DNA from: DATFFO01 sp963744905
Lineage (GTDB): Bacteria; Actinomycetota; Acidimicrobiia; Spongiisociales; ZC4RG35
Direction of reading: 5' to 3'
NCBI GenBank assembly: GCA_963744905.1
Contig: CAVUUV010000005.1
Span: 496,001-560,000 of the forward strand
DNA: 64,000 nt
In this document: piece by piece, positions 56,825-64,000 of the stretch
Layout: the number at the start of each line of letters is the position of its first letter
Numbering within the stretch: position 1 is the first letter of the stretch
Notes under the pieces: model-generated
The model's input: only the letters and a program-made list of their open reading frames with translations
What the model was told of the DNA's origin: nothing
Databases searched by the model: none
Position numbers and translations under genes: made by a program

Positions 56825-56936
56825 GAAACCTCCCGATTGAGCCGAGGACGTTACCAAACCCGCCGCCGGAGGCGCCTATTCCCCCCGATCTGGGGGCTGG
56901 TCGGGAGACCACTCACCGGCTTCTACCATTCCCGCG

Positions 56937-59900
56937 GTGAGTTCCGACTTCACCCGAGCAGATCCCCACGTCGACCTCCCCGCCGTCGAACTGGACGTGC
57001 TGGAGCACTGGGATCGTGTCGAAGCCTTCCGCCGCTCCGTGGCAGAACGCCCTGCCGACAAGGAATACGTCTTCTACGACGGCCCCCCCTACGCCAACGG
57101 AAGCCCCCACTACGGGCACCTGCTGGCGGGGACCGTAAAGGATGTCGTTCCTCGCTACTGGACCATGCGCGGCTACCGGGTGGAGCGTCGTTTCGGGTGG
57201 GACACCCACGGCCTTCCGGTCGAGCTCGAGGTGCAGAAGAAGCTGGGACTGAAAACACCGACCGAGGTGGAGGCATACGGCGTGGACAGGTTCAACCGGG
57301 CCTGTCGCGAGCTGGTCGAGGACACCGCCGAAGAGTGGAATTACATCGTTCGGCGTCTGGGTCGCTGGGTCGACATGGACAACGACTACAAGACCATGGA
57401 CACCGACTTCATGGAGTCGGTGTGGTGGGTCTTCCGCCGCCTCTGGGATGAGGGGCTGGTCTACAAGGACATGAAGGTGGTTCCCTATTCCTGGGGCGCC
57501 GCCACGCCGTTGTCCAACTTCGAAGCCAACCAGGACTACCGGGATGTCGAGGACCCGTCCATCACAGTCGGGCTGCGGGTGACGTCCGATCACGGTCCCG
57601 CCCATGAAGGCGACACCTTGCTCGTCTGGACGACAACTCCCTGGACCCTCCCCGGAAACCTGGCGGTGGCGGTGGGTGAAGACCTCGAGTACGTCCGGGT
57701 TCGTCGGGAGAACGCCACGTATTGGGTGGGGGCTGATCGCCTCGAGCCGGTCCTCGGGGAAGACGGGCAGGTGGTCGATCGGGTGCCGGGAAGAGATCTG
57801 CTGGGCACCGAATACCGGCCACCCTTCGATTACTTCGAGGACCTTCGGACTCAGGGGGTCTTTCGGGTCATCCCCTCGCCAGATGTGACCACCGACGACG
57901 GAACCGGCCTGGTGCACATGGCTCCGGCATACGGCGAGGCGGACCACGATGCCATCACTGCCGCCGGGCTCGACTTGCTGGTCGACCCTACCGACGCCGA
58001 AGGGAACTTCACGGACCAGGTCCCGGAGGTGGCGGGCGTGAACATCAAGGAGGCCGATCCGATCCTGATCGAGCTCCTCGAACAGCGAGGCTCGCTGTTC
58101 TCCCGCACCACCATCCGCCACTCCTATCCATTCTGCGACCGGACGGGAACCCCCCTCATGTACAAAGCCATCCCTTCCTGGTTCGTGTCCGTGACCCGGT
58201 TCCGGGACCGACTGGTGGAATTGAACGAGCAGGTCAACTGGGTTCCCGCCTCCATCGGCGACGGTCGATTCGGTAACTGGCTGGAGGGCGCACGTGACTG
58301 GGCCATCAGCCGCAACAGGTTCTGGGGCTCGTGCATACCTGTGTGGGAATGCGACCAGCAAGGTCACACCGAGTGCATCGGCTCCATCGATGAGTTGGAG
58401 GAACGCTCCGGCCAAAGACCGGACGACTTGCACAAACACGTCGTGGACCAGATCACGTGGGACTGCGCCAGTTGCGACGGGACGATGAGGCGCGTGCCTG
58501 AGGTTCTGGACGTCTGGTTCGACGCCGGGTCAATGCCCTACGCCCAGCTCCACTATCCGTTCGAGAACTACGACCGCTTCCAGGCCGCCTTCCCGGCCCG
58601 CTTCATCTCCGAGGGTCTCGACCAAACCCGTGGCTGGTTCTACACGCTCCATGTCCTCGCCACCGCCCTGTTCGACCAGCCCGCCTTCGGGAACTGCGTG
58701 GTTTCGGGATGGATCTTGGCCGAGGACGGCCGTCCCATGTCCAAGCGCCTCAAGAATTATCCGGATCCCAGCGTGCTGTTCAACACATATGGTGCCGACG
58801 CCGTCAGGGCCTACCTGCTCGACTCTCCCCTGCTACGGGCGGAGGCGATCCGCTTCTCAGAGGACGGGGTGCGCCAGATGGTGCGGACGGTGCTACTCCC
58901 CCTGTGGAATACCTTCAGCTTCTTCACCACCTACGCGGTGGCTGACGATCTCACCCTGGCAGACCTGAATTCGGCACCGCCCGTTCCCGAGCGTCCCGAG
59001 ATGGATCGATGGATCCTCTCTGTTCTCCAGACCCTGATCCGGGAGGTGAACACCCAGATGGAGGGCTACTACCTCTACAACGTGGTCGCCCCGACGCTCG
59101 GGTTCATCGACCACCTCACCAACTGGTATGTCCGCCGCTCCCGGCGCAGGTTCTGGGCGGCCCGGGGCGAGAACGACGCCGACAAGCTGGCCGCCTTCGC
59201 CACTCTCTATGAGGTGCTCACCACCTTCGCCAAGGTACTGGCACCGGTGCTCCCTTTCATCACCGAGCGGCTCCACCAGGATCTGGTCGTGAAGCCGGGC
59301 GGTGAGGGCGCCGACAGCATCCACCTGGAGACCTTCCCCCGGGCCGACACCGCTCTGATCGAGACCGAGCTGGAAAAGGCCATGGCCGTGGTGCGCCGGG
59401 TGGTGTCGGCCGGGCATGCCCTACGCAAGCGACACGAGATCCGGGTCCGCCAGCCCCTGGCCCGCCTGACCGTCATCACCCACGATCCGGTGGCCACGGC
59501 GGCAGTCGAGGACCACGCCGAGATCATCGCCCGGGAGCTCAACGTGCACTCGATCGAGACCTCCGGGAGCGATGCCGGCCTGGTCCACACCTCGGCCAAG
59601 GCCGACTTCAGCCGACTCGGCCCTCGCCTCGGGGCGGATGTCAAGGCCTGCGCCGCCGCCATCGCCCAGCTCGACGGAAACAGCATCGAACGCATCCTCT
59701 CCGGGGAGAGGATGCGTGTGGCGGGATTCGAGATAGATGCCGATGACATCGTGGTCACCCGCTCACCCAGGGAAGGGACCGTGGTCGAGACCGACGGAGA
59801 GCTGGCGGTGGCGCTGGATACCCGGATCGACCAGGCACTGCGGGCCGAGGGATGGGCACGGGACTTCGTCAGCCGGGTACAGCAGAAGAGACGGGAAGCA

Positions 59901-60104
59901 GACCTGGACGTCTCCGATCGAATCCACCTCCACTGGGCCACCACGAGCGCAGATCTGGCCGACGCCCTGGCCCGCCACGAGGGCTACATCCGATCGGAAA
60001 CCCTGGCGGTGTCTTTCGACCGTGCCCGGTCCCTGGTCACGCCGCCGGACGCCATCGACGGTCAGGTGGTTTCGATAGAGATCCAGCGGGCCGCCGGCCA
60101 GTGA
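56937..60104 (+). CDS. ileS: Isoleucyl-tRNA synthetase, eukaryote-like long type
   Basis: 1055 residues. The HIGH-equivalent is GSPHYGHLLAGTVKDVVPRY near residue 60, and the KMSKS-equivalent PMSKRLKNYPDPS near residue 600. The editing domain and DVWFDAGSMPYAQLHYPF, LDQTRGWFYTLHVLA are typical. WECDQQGH and WDCASCDGTMRR are the Cys segments seen in the long, eukaryote-like (IleS2) enzymes of mycobacteria and relatives, which tend to resist mupirocin. GTG 56937 start with no strong ribosome binding site. The 112-bp upstream gap is too short for a T-box, and none is seen. Confidence 0.95.
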   Translation: MSSDFTRADPHVDLPAVELDVLEHWDRVEAFRRSVAERPADKEYVFYDGPPYANGSPHYGHLLAGTVKDVVPRYWTMRGYRVERRFGWDTHGLPVELEVQKKLGLKTPTEVEAYGVDRFNRACRELVEDTAEEWNYIVRRLGRWVDMDNDYKTMDTDFMESVWWVFRRLWDEGLVYKDMKVVPYSWGAATPLSNFEANQDYRDVEDPSITVGLRVTSDHGPAHEGDTLLVWTTTPWTLPGNLAVAVGEDLEYVRVRRENATYWVGADRLEPVLGEDGQVVDRVPGRDLLGTEYRPPFDYFEDLRTQGVFRVIPSPDVTTDDGTGLVHMAPAYGEADHDAITAAGLDLLVDPTDAEGNFTDQVPEVAGVNIKEADPILIELLEQRGSLFSRTTIRHSYPFCDRTGTPLMYKAIPSWFVSVTRFRDRLVELNEQVNWVPASIGDGRFGNWLEGARDWAISRNRFWGSCIPVWECDQQGHTECIGSIDELEERSGQRPDDLHKHVVDQITWDCASCDGTMRRVPEVLDVWFDAGSMPYAQLHYPFENYDRFQAAFPARFISEGLDQTRGWFYTLHVLATALFDQPAFGNCVVSGWILAEDGRPMSKRLKNYPDPSVLFNTYGADAVRAYLLDSPLLRAEAIRFSEDGVRQMVRTVLLPLWNTFSFFTTYAVADDLTLADLNSAPPVPERPEMDRWILSVLQTLIREVNTQMEGYYLYNVVAPTLGFIDHLTNWYVRRSRRRFWAARGENDADKLAAFATLYEVLTTFAKVLAPVLPFITERLHQDLVVKPGGEGADSIHLETFPRADTALIETELEKAMAVVRRVVSAGHALRKRHEIRVRQPLARLTVITHDPVATAAVEDHAEIIARELNVHSIETSGSDAGLVHTSAKADFSRLGPRLGADVKACAAAIAQLDGNSIERILSGERMRVAGFEIDADDIVVTRSPREGTVVETDGELAVALDTRIDQALRAEGWARDFVSRVQQKRREADLDVSDRIHLHWATTSADLADALARHEGYIRSETLAVSFDRARSLVTPPDAIDGQVVSIEIQRAAGQ

Positions 60105-60121
60105 CAGGTCGCTAGAAGGCT

Positions 60122-60136
60122 GTTGATTTAATCAAC
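60122..60136. terminator. Small palindrome between convergent ileS and divIVA
   Basis: gttgatttaatcaac is an AT-rich 7-bp inverted repeat with a one-base centre in a high-GC 43-bp gap between two convergent genes. A short stem like this could serve as a weak bidirectional terminator. No U tract follows. Confidence 0.3.
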
Positions 60137-60147
60137 GGGCTCCTAGG

Positions 60148-61014
60148 TCAGACGGAGCCTCGCTCCCAGGGCCTTCGCTCGCGAATCGGAGGCGGCTCCC
60201 CGGCCGGCTCGGACTCGGCTTCGGCTTCGGACTCTTCGGACTCCTCGGCGCCGGTCACCTCTTCGTCTCCCTCGGATCCGGCCTCTCCCCACTCGCCGGT
60301 GTCGTCCCCCGAGCTCTCATCGGTAGCAGACAGGTGCTGGCCCGCCGCCGACCTGGAGGCTGGCTCTCCGCCTTCTCCCCCCTCTTCACCGAACGGGTGC
60401 AGCCCGGCGCCGACTTGCATCGATTCGAGCTCGTCTCCGACCCCTGCCTCATCGGGCTCGGGCTGCTCGGGCTGCTCGGGCTGTTCAGGCCGTTCAGGCT
60501 GTTCGGGACCTGCCTCCACGGGCTGATCGAGGATCCCGGACCCGAGGGCGGACGAGGCGGCCGACGCCGACTCATCCATGGCATCGAGATCGGCCTCCGC
60601 CGACCGGGCCAGCTCCACGACTCTCCGTTTGAGATCGGCCACGGTGGCTCGCATCCGGGCGATGTCCTGGGTCAGTGACATCCGCTCGGCATCGCGGTCG
60701 GCCCGAAGCTGGTCGGCTTCCCCCTGCGCATCGCCCCGGATCTTCTCAGCGTCCGCCTTGGCATCGGCGATGAGATTGTCGGCTTGCTTCTGGGCGGCGA
60801 CCAGCGCCCGGGAGATGGCTGACTCGTCCTCCCCGCGGGTGGAGAGCTCGGTCTCCAGGGCACGGATGCGGTCCTCTGCATCGCGCAGTCGCTGGTCGTA
60901 GTCCTTGAGGGCAACGACGACCTCATCGAGGAAGTCGTCCACCTCGTCCATGTTGTATCCGCGCAGCTCCGGCCCAAACGTCTTCTGCTGGATGTCGATG
61001 GGTGTCAGCGGCAT
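60148..61014 (-). CDS. divIVA: DivIVA-domain polar growth/division protein
   Basis: 288 residues. The N-terminus MPLTPIDIQQKTFGPELRGY is the DivIVA membrane-binding hook, then NMDEVDDFLDEVVVALKDYD. A long coiled coil follows (about 35-160). The C-terminal third is acidic and disordered, with a PEQ/PER tandem repeat and many Glu, Ser and Gly. DivIVA/Wag31 marks curved membrane and recruits wall synthesis. ATG 61014 is a textbook DivIVA start; the frame to 61176 is not. Confidence 0.9.
   Translation of the reverse strand: MPLTPIDIQQKTFGPELRGYNMDEVDDFLDEVVVALKDYDQRLRDAEDRIRALETELSTRGEDESAISRALVAAQKQADNLIADAKADAEKIRGDAQGEADQLRADRDAERMSLTQDIARMRATVADLKRRVVELARSAEADLDAMDESASAASSALGSGILDQPVEAGPEQPERPEQPEQPEQPEPDEAGVGDELESMQVGAGLHPFGEEGGEGGEPASRSAAGQHLSATDESSGDDTGEWGEAGSEGDEEVTGAEESEESEAEAESEPAGEPPPIRERRPWERGSV
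60454..60507. repeat. 9-bp-period tandem repeat in divIVA
   Basis: A run of gggctgctc/gggctgttc-like units encodes PEQPERPEQPEQPEQPEPDE on the minus strand. Length of such runs usually varies between strains by slippage. It lies in the disordered linker after the coiled coil. Confidence 0.8.
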
Positions 61015-61099
61015 AAGGGTCTCTCTCTCCGCGATCGGGCTGGTCCGGATAGTAACGACACCGGTCGAGGATAAGCTCCCCCGTTCACCCACCCAAGCA

Positions 61100-61354
61100 T
61101 CACCCGCAGATCCACCGGGAGATGAGCGAGATCGCCACGAGCAGGACGATGGGCGATAGATCGAGGGCACCCGCACCCAGACGGAGGGGGGGAATGACCC
61201 GCCGGATGGGAAGAATCACGGGGTAGATGATCCGGTCCAGGAACACCGTGACCCGGGCCAGCGGATGAGTGGAGGGGACACGGATCCAGCTCAGCACCAC
61301 CCAGATGAGGATCGCCAGAGAGTAGAGAGTGAGAAGTCCGCAGATCAGCGACAC
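61100..61354 (-). CDS. yggT: YggT-family membrane protein
   Basis: 84 residues with two helices: LLTLYSLAILIWVVLSWIRV and LSPIVLLVAISLISRW, joined by FLDRIIYPVILPIRRVIPPL, the YggT signature. The family lies between sepF and divIVA in many Gram-positives and is linked to envelope and osmotic stress. GTG 61354 starts two bases after the sepF stop. 85 bp separate it from divIVA. Confidence 0.85.
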   Translation of the reverse strand: MSLICGLLTLYSLAILIWVVLSWIRVPSTHPLARVTVFLDRIIYPVILPIRRVIPPLRLGAGALDLSPIVLLVAISLISRWICG

Positions 61355-61356
61355 GA

Positions 61357-61902
61357 TCAGGTGACGTCGGCAACTTGATAGACACCGAGACCGGCCAGGC
61401 GGCTCTTCTCGTCCCGGGACAGCGTCACCCGGGGTGGTAGGACCAGAACCAGGCCCTCACCTACCTTGCGCATCGTCCCGTCCAGGGCATAGATCAGACC
61501 GCTCGAGAAGTCGATCACCCGCCGCACCAGGTCGGGGTCGGCCCGGCGCAGATCGAGAACTACCGGCACCTTGTCCCTCACCCGATCGGCCAGGATCTTG
61601 GCGTCCCCGAACTCCTCGACGACCAGAACGTCCGACTGCACCTCGACCGGGCGCACGGCTCGCACCGAGCGCTGGTCGCCCATGGCGGCGGCGCTGCGAA
61701 TGGGCGGCTCCACCCGGCGGCCCTCGACGCTGCTCAGCCCTTCGATGCGGGTGGTTCGGGGCCCGCGCTCGCCTGGAGGTTCGTAACTGTGTTGGGGTCG
61801 GGTGGGCCGGGGCCTCTCACCCGTCGGCTCGGGTTCGTACCCGGGCTGGTCCTCGTCGACCAATCCCAGGTAGACCAGTGCCTTGGAGAAGAGTGACGAC
61901 AT
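61357..61902 (-). CDS. sepF: SepF, FtsZ-binding cell-division protein
   Basis: 181 residues. The amphipathic membrane-binding N-terminus MSSLFSKALVYLGLVDED is followed by a disordered linker and the SepF core: SDVLVVEEFGDAKILADRV, VPVVLDLRRADPDLVRRVID, FSSGLIYALDGTMRKVGEGL and VLVLPPRVTLS. SepF anchors FtsZ to the membrane in Actinomycetota, which lack FtsA, by binding the FtsZ C-terminal peptide. ATG 61902 is the natural start. Confidence 0.93.
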   Translation of the reverse strand: MSSLFSKALVYLGLVDEDQPGYEPEPTGERPRPTRPQHSYEPPGERGPRTTRIEGLSSVEGRRVEPPIRSAAAMGDQRSVRAVRPVEVQSDVLVVEEFGDAKILADRVRDKVPVVLDLRRADPDLVRRVIDFSSGLIYALDGTMRKVGEGLVLVLPPRVTLSRDEKSRLAGLGVYQVADVT

Positions 61903-61912
61903 TGATTCCTCT

Positions 61913-62578
61913 TTATGAACTGTGGGACTCAAAGATAGCCCGTCCCACACGTATGACCGTGGAACCTTCCTCGACCGCTACCTCGAAATCGTCGGTCATG
62001 CCCATGGAGAGCCCGGCCACCTGGGGATGCTGTTGGGCGATTTCGTCCCGCAGCCGCACCATCTCCTGGAAGTAGGGCCGGGCCGCTTCGGCCTCTTCGA
62101 CTACGGGAAGTATGGCCATCAGGCCCCTCAGCTCGATCCCCAGCGCCCCGAACCGTTGGACGGTCTCCGCCGTTTGGTCGGGGTCCACCCCGTACTTCTG
62201 CGGCTCCCGGCCGATGTTGACCTGAAGGTATGCCGGGGGTGGCAGGCCGGCGCCCTTGAGCCAGGCTTTGGCGGTCGACTCGCTCTCCAGAGAGTGGAGA
62301 ACCCCGGCCAGCGGACGCACCAGGCGGGCCTTGCGGGACTGGAGATGACCCACGAAGTGCCAGCGGATGTCATCGGGGAGTTGAGCGGCCTTCTCGACCA
62401 GCTCGGAGGCGCGATTCTCACCGAAGTCGCGGTGCCCTGTGGCATACAACTCGGCGATTGCCCCGGGCGCCCTTCCCTTGCTCACCGCCACGATGGTCAC
62501 CTCGTCAGGAGAACGATCCGCCCTTCGGGCGGCCGCCTCCACCCTTCGACGAACGCCATCCAGGCTCAAGGGATCCAC
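61913..62578 (-). CDS. yggS: YggS/PLPBP pyridoxal-phosphate homeostasis protein
   Basis: 221 residues, alanine-racemase-like barrel. The PLP lysine lies in TIVAVSKGRAPGAIAEL; FGENRASELVEKA, WHFVGHLQSRKARLV and LMAILPVVEEAEAARP then LSMGMTDDFEVAVEEGSTVI are all typical. It keeps PLP levels balanced rather than acting as an enzyme. GTG 62578 overlaps the pgeF end by 13 bp, a usual ftsZ-pgeF-yggS-sepF order. Confidence 0.93.
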   Translation of the reverse strand: MDPLSLDGVRRRVEAAARRADRSPDEVTIVAVSKGRAPGAIAELYATGHRDFGENRASELVEKAAQLPDDIRWHFVGHLQSRKARLVRPLAGVLHSLESESTAKAWLKGAGLPPPAYLQVNIGREPQKYGVDPDQTAETVQRFGALGIELRGLMAILPVVEEAEAARPYFQEMVRLRDEIAQQHPQVAGLSMGMTDDFEVAVEEGSTVIRVGRAIFESHSS

Positions 62579-63174
62579 CCCAGGGTCGCCATCCGGGCCG
62601 GGGTCCGGTCACGTCTGTGGCTGAAACCGCCCTGGCAGAAGGTGCAGCGGTTGTCGGCCTCCACGTCCAAGCCGTCCAGGCGGCGACGTGCCGCCCCCAC
62701 CAGATCGACCGAGGTGGTGCCCCAGGTGGTGGCCGATACCGAATCTGGAAACCGGGCCGCCACCTCATCGCCTACCTCGAAACAGCACGGACCGATCCCC
62801 GGACCTATGTCGGCCCGCTCGGGCACCACTCCGGCACCGACCATCTCATCGATCAGCGCCTCCAGCACCCCGGCTGAGAGGCCCCGCCAGCCGGCATGGG
62901 CCACGCCCACCATTCCCGGCCCGCTCAGCACGATCCCCAGACAGTCGGCGGTGAACACCGACAACACCACACCCGGCACGCTCGTGTACAGGGCGTCGGC
63001 GCTCCCGGCCGGGCCGGGGCGGGCCACTCGACACACATCCCGGCCATGGACCTGGGTGACGCTTGCCCACTTCTCCGTCACCCCCAACCGCGCCGCAGCC
63101 CGGCGGCGAGCGGCGGCATCGTGTCGCATGTCGCCCTCATCGACCCGACTGAACCCGGTCCCGGGTCGGCTCAT
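62566..63174 (-). CDS. pgeF: PgeF/YfiH, peptidoglycan editing factor
   Basis: 202 residues of the DUF152/multi-copper polyphenol oxidase (laccase-like) family. Zinc-binding His and Cys lie in VTQVHGRDVCRVA, FTADCLGIVLSGPG and GVAHAGWRGLSAGVLEAL. It removes wrongly incorporated L-Ser at position 1 of muropeptide precursors. ATG 63174 overlaps the ftsZ stop in ATGA (stop 63171-63173). As given, a frameshift in ftsZ makes one open frame run from FtsZ into PgeF; the true boundary is still readable. Confidence 0.9.
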   Translation of the reverse strand: MSRPGTGFSRVDEGDMRHDAAARRRAAARLGVTEKWASVTQVHGRDVCRVARPGPAGSADALYTSVPGVVLSVFTADCLGIVLSGPGMVGVAHAGWRGLSAGVLEALIDEMVGAGVVPERADIGPGIGPCCFEVGDEVAARFPDSVSATTWGTTSVDLVGAARRRLDGLDVEADNRCTFCQGGFSHRRDRTPARMATLGWIP

Positions 63175-64000
63175 CCCTGCACGAAGCTGGGGATGCCGAG
63201 GTCGTCCTCGTTGCCGCTCTCGTCCTCGGGTTGGGGCCTCACCGAACGGGTCCGGGCCGGGCCCCGTCTGGAGGCGACGGCTCCTGGCTTTGTCGAATCC
63301 TGCCGCGATGACCGTGACCTTGATCTCCTCACCGAGCTCGTCGTCTACCAGAGCACCGAAGATGATGTCGGCCTCATCGTCGGCATGATCGGCCACCACC
63401 TGGGCGGCGGCCGTGGCTTCGTGCAGCGTCATGGTCGATGGGCCGGAGATGGAGAGGAGCACACCCCGGGCCCCGTCCATGGAGGCCTCGAGCATCGGGC
63501 TGGAAATAGCGCGCTGGGCCGCCTGAGAAGCCCGGTTCTCTCCGGTGGCTCGCCCGATGCCCATCACCGCGGTGCCGGCGTTGGCCATCACCGTCTTCAC
63601 GTCGGCGAAGTCGACGTTGATCAGACCGGGGGTGGTGATCAGGTCGGTGATGCCTGCCACGCCGTTCATCAACACCTCGTCGGCGAGGCGGAAGGTCTCC
63701 ATGATCGGTGCGTCCGGGTCCCCCACGTCCAGCAGACGATCGTTGGGGATGACGATCAGGGTATCGACCGCATCACGCAGCGCCTCGATGCCCTCCTCGG
63801 CATGGAGGGCACGACGCCGACCTTCGAATCCGAACGGCCGGGTGACCACACCCACGGTCAGGGCGCCCAGGTTGCGAGCCACCTCGGCCACCACCGGAGC
63901 ACCGCCGGTACCGGTCCCGCCTCCCTCACCGGCGGTGATGAAGATCATGTCCGAACCCTTCAGTACCTCTTCCAGCTCCTCGCGATGTGCCTCGGCTGCA
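63171..64000 (-). CDS. ftsZ: FtsZ, 5' part outside the window, frameshift near its 3' end
   Basis: Tubulin-like GTPase that builds the division ring. The visible part has the GTP loop TAGEGGGTGTGGAPVVAEVA, GFEGRRRALHAEEGIEAL, LINVDFADVKTVMANAG (T7 synergy loop) and the C-terminal subdomain EIKVTVIAAGFDK. At 63289-63291 the AAA of the coding strand looks one base too long. Without it the protein continues KPGAVASRRGPARTRSVRPQ to EDDLGIPSFVQG and stops at 63171. That ending is the conserved C-terminal peptide that binds SepF, encoded nearby. As given, the frame enters pgeF instead. The AUG lies beyond base 64000. Confidence 0.93.

Noticed and set aside
56825..56936. T-box riboswitch controlling ileS
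   Set aside because: The gap is about 110 bp and shared with a divergent gene. I see no AGGGUGGNACCGCG-like T-box sequence or specifier stem.
62566..63948. A genuine FtsZ-PgeF fusion protein
   Set aside because: The natural FtsZ tail, stop and ATGA overlap with the pgeF start are all readable in the next frame, so a frameshift is the better explanation.

Overview
The window is high-GC bacterial chromosome. I read it as Actinomycetota, probably Acidimicrobiia-like, because SepF, YggT and DivIVA lie next to ftsZ, a paired ArsA/Get3-like ATPase locus lies near nth, IleRS is the long eukaryote-like type, and a perfect actinobacterial LexA box precedes uvrA. The class is inference. There is no rRNA operon, CRISPR array or recognisable transposase. 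One tRNA (Leu-CAA) is present.

Layout. 1-2.76 kb: uvrA (minus, 3' end cut by the window) with one nonsense codon and three frameshifts. 2.8-13.9 kb: a lower-GC island of glycan and membrane genes: GT-C-type integral membrane glycosyltransferases, two polyprenyl-phosphate-sugar-type GT2 enzymes, three SAM methyltransferase domains and a DUF2079 protein, several broken by frameshifts. The island sits between uvrB and uvrA, which are often adjacent. 13.9-18.5 kb: uvrB, whose 3' end carries a 52-bp tandem duplication, then two more membrane proteins. 18.5-29.4 kb: a sensor kinase/response regulator pair, three Flp pilin genes (two almost identical), and convergently a Tad secretion operon (cpaB-tadZ-tadA-VWA/tadB-tadC). 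29.7-34.3 kb: rpsA, polA, a small coiled-coil protein and tRNA-Leu. 34.5-40.3 kb: trp operon trpE-ygfZ-trpC-trpF-trpB-trpA. 40.3-41.5 kb: a DUF559/AbiEi-like putative endonuclease gene between two ~118-bp direct repeats, each built of two palindromic units. 41.5-50.4 kb: folA-thyA, ccdA-like, MFS and MATE transporters, nth, thioesterase, two ArsA-like ATPases and an exported HExxH protein. 50.5-54 kb: dnaE. 54.2-64 kb: rhomboid, rluD, lspA, a DksA/TraR-type protein, ileS, then the division cluster divIVA-yggT-sepF-yggS-pgeF-ftsZ.

How genes work together. The GT2 enzymes of the island probably charge a polyprenyl phosphate with sugar, which the GT-C membrane enzymes would use to decorate surface polymer or protein. 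The Tad genes build a Flp pilus from the three pilins and may be controlled by the neighbouring two-component pair. SepF, FtsZ and DivIVA are cell-division and pole proteins.

Caution: single-base indels interrupt several otherwise well-preserved genes, including ftsZ and thyA, often at short homopolymers. Many are probably sequencing or assembly errors, so pseudogene labels here describe the sequence as given. The most novel-looking signals are the repeat-flanked DUF559 cassette, the island between uvrB and uvrA with the duplication at its edge, and the VWA-TadB fusion.
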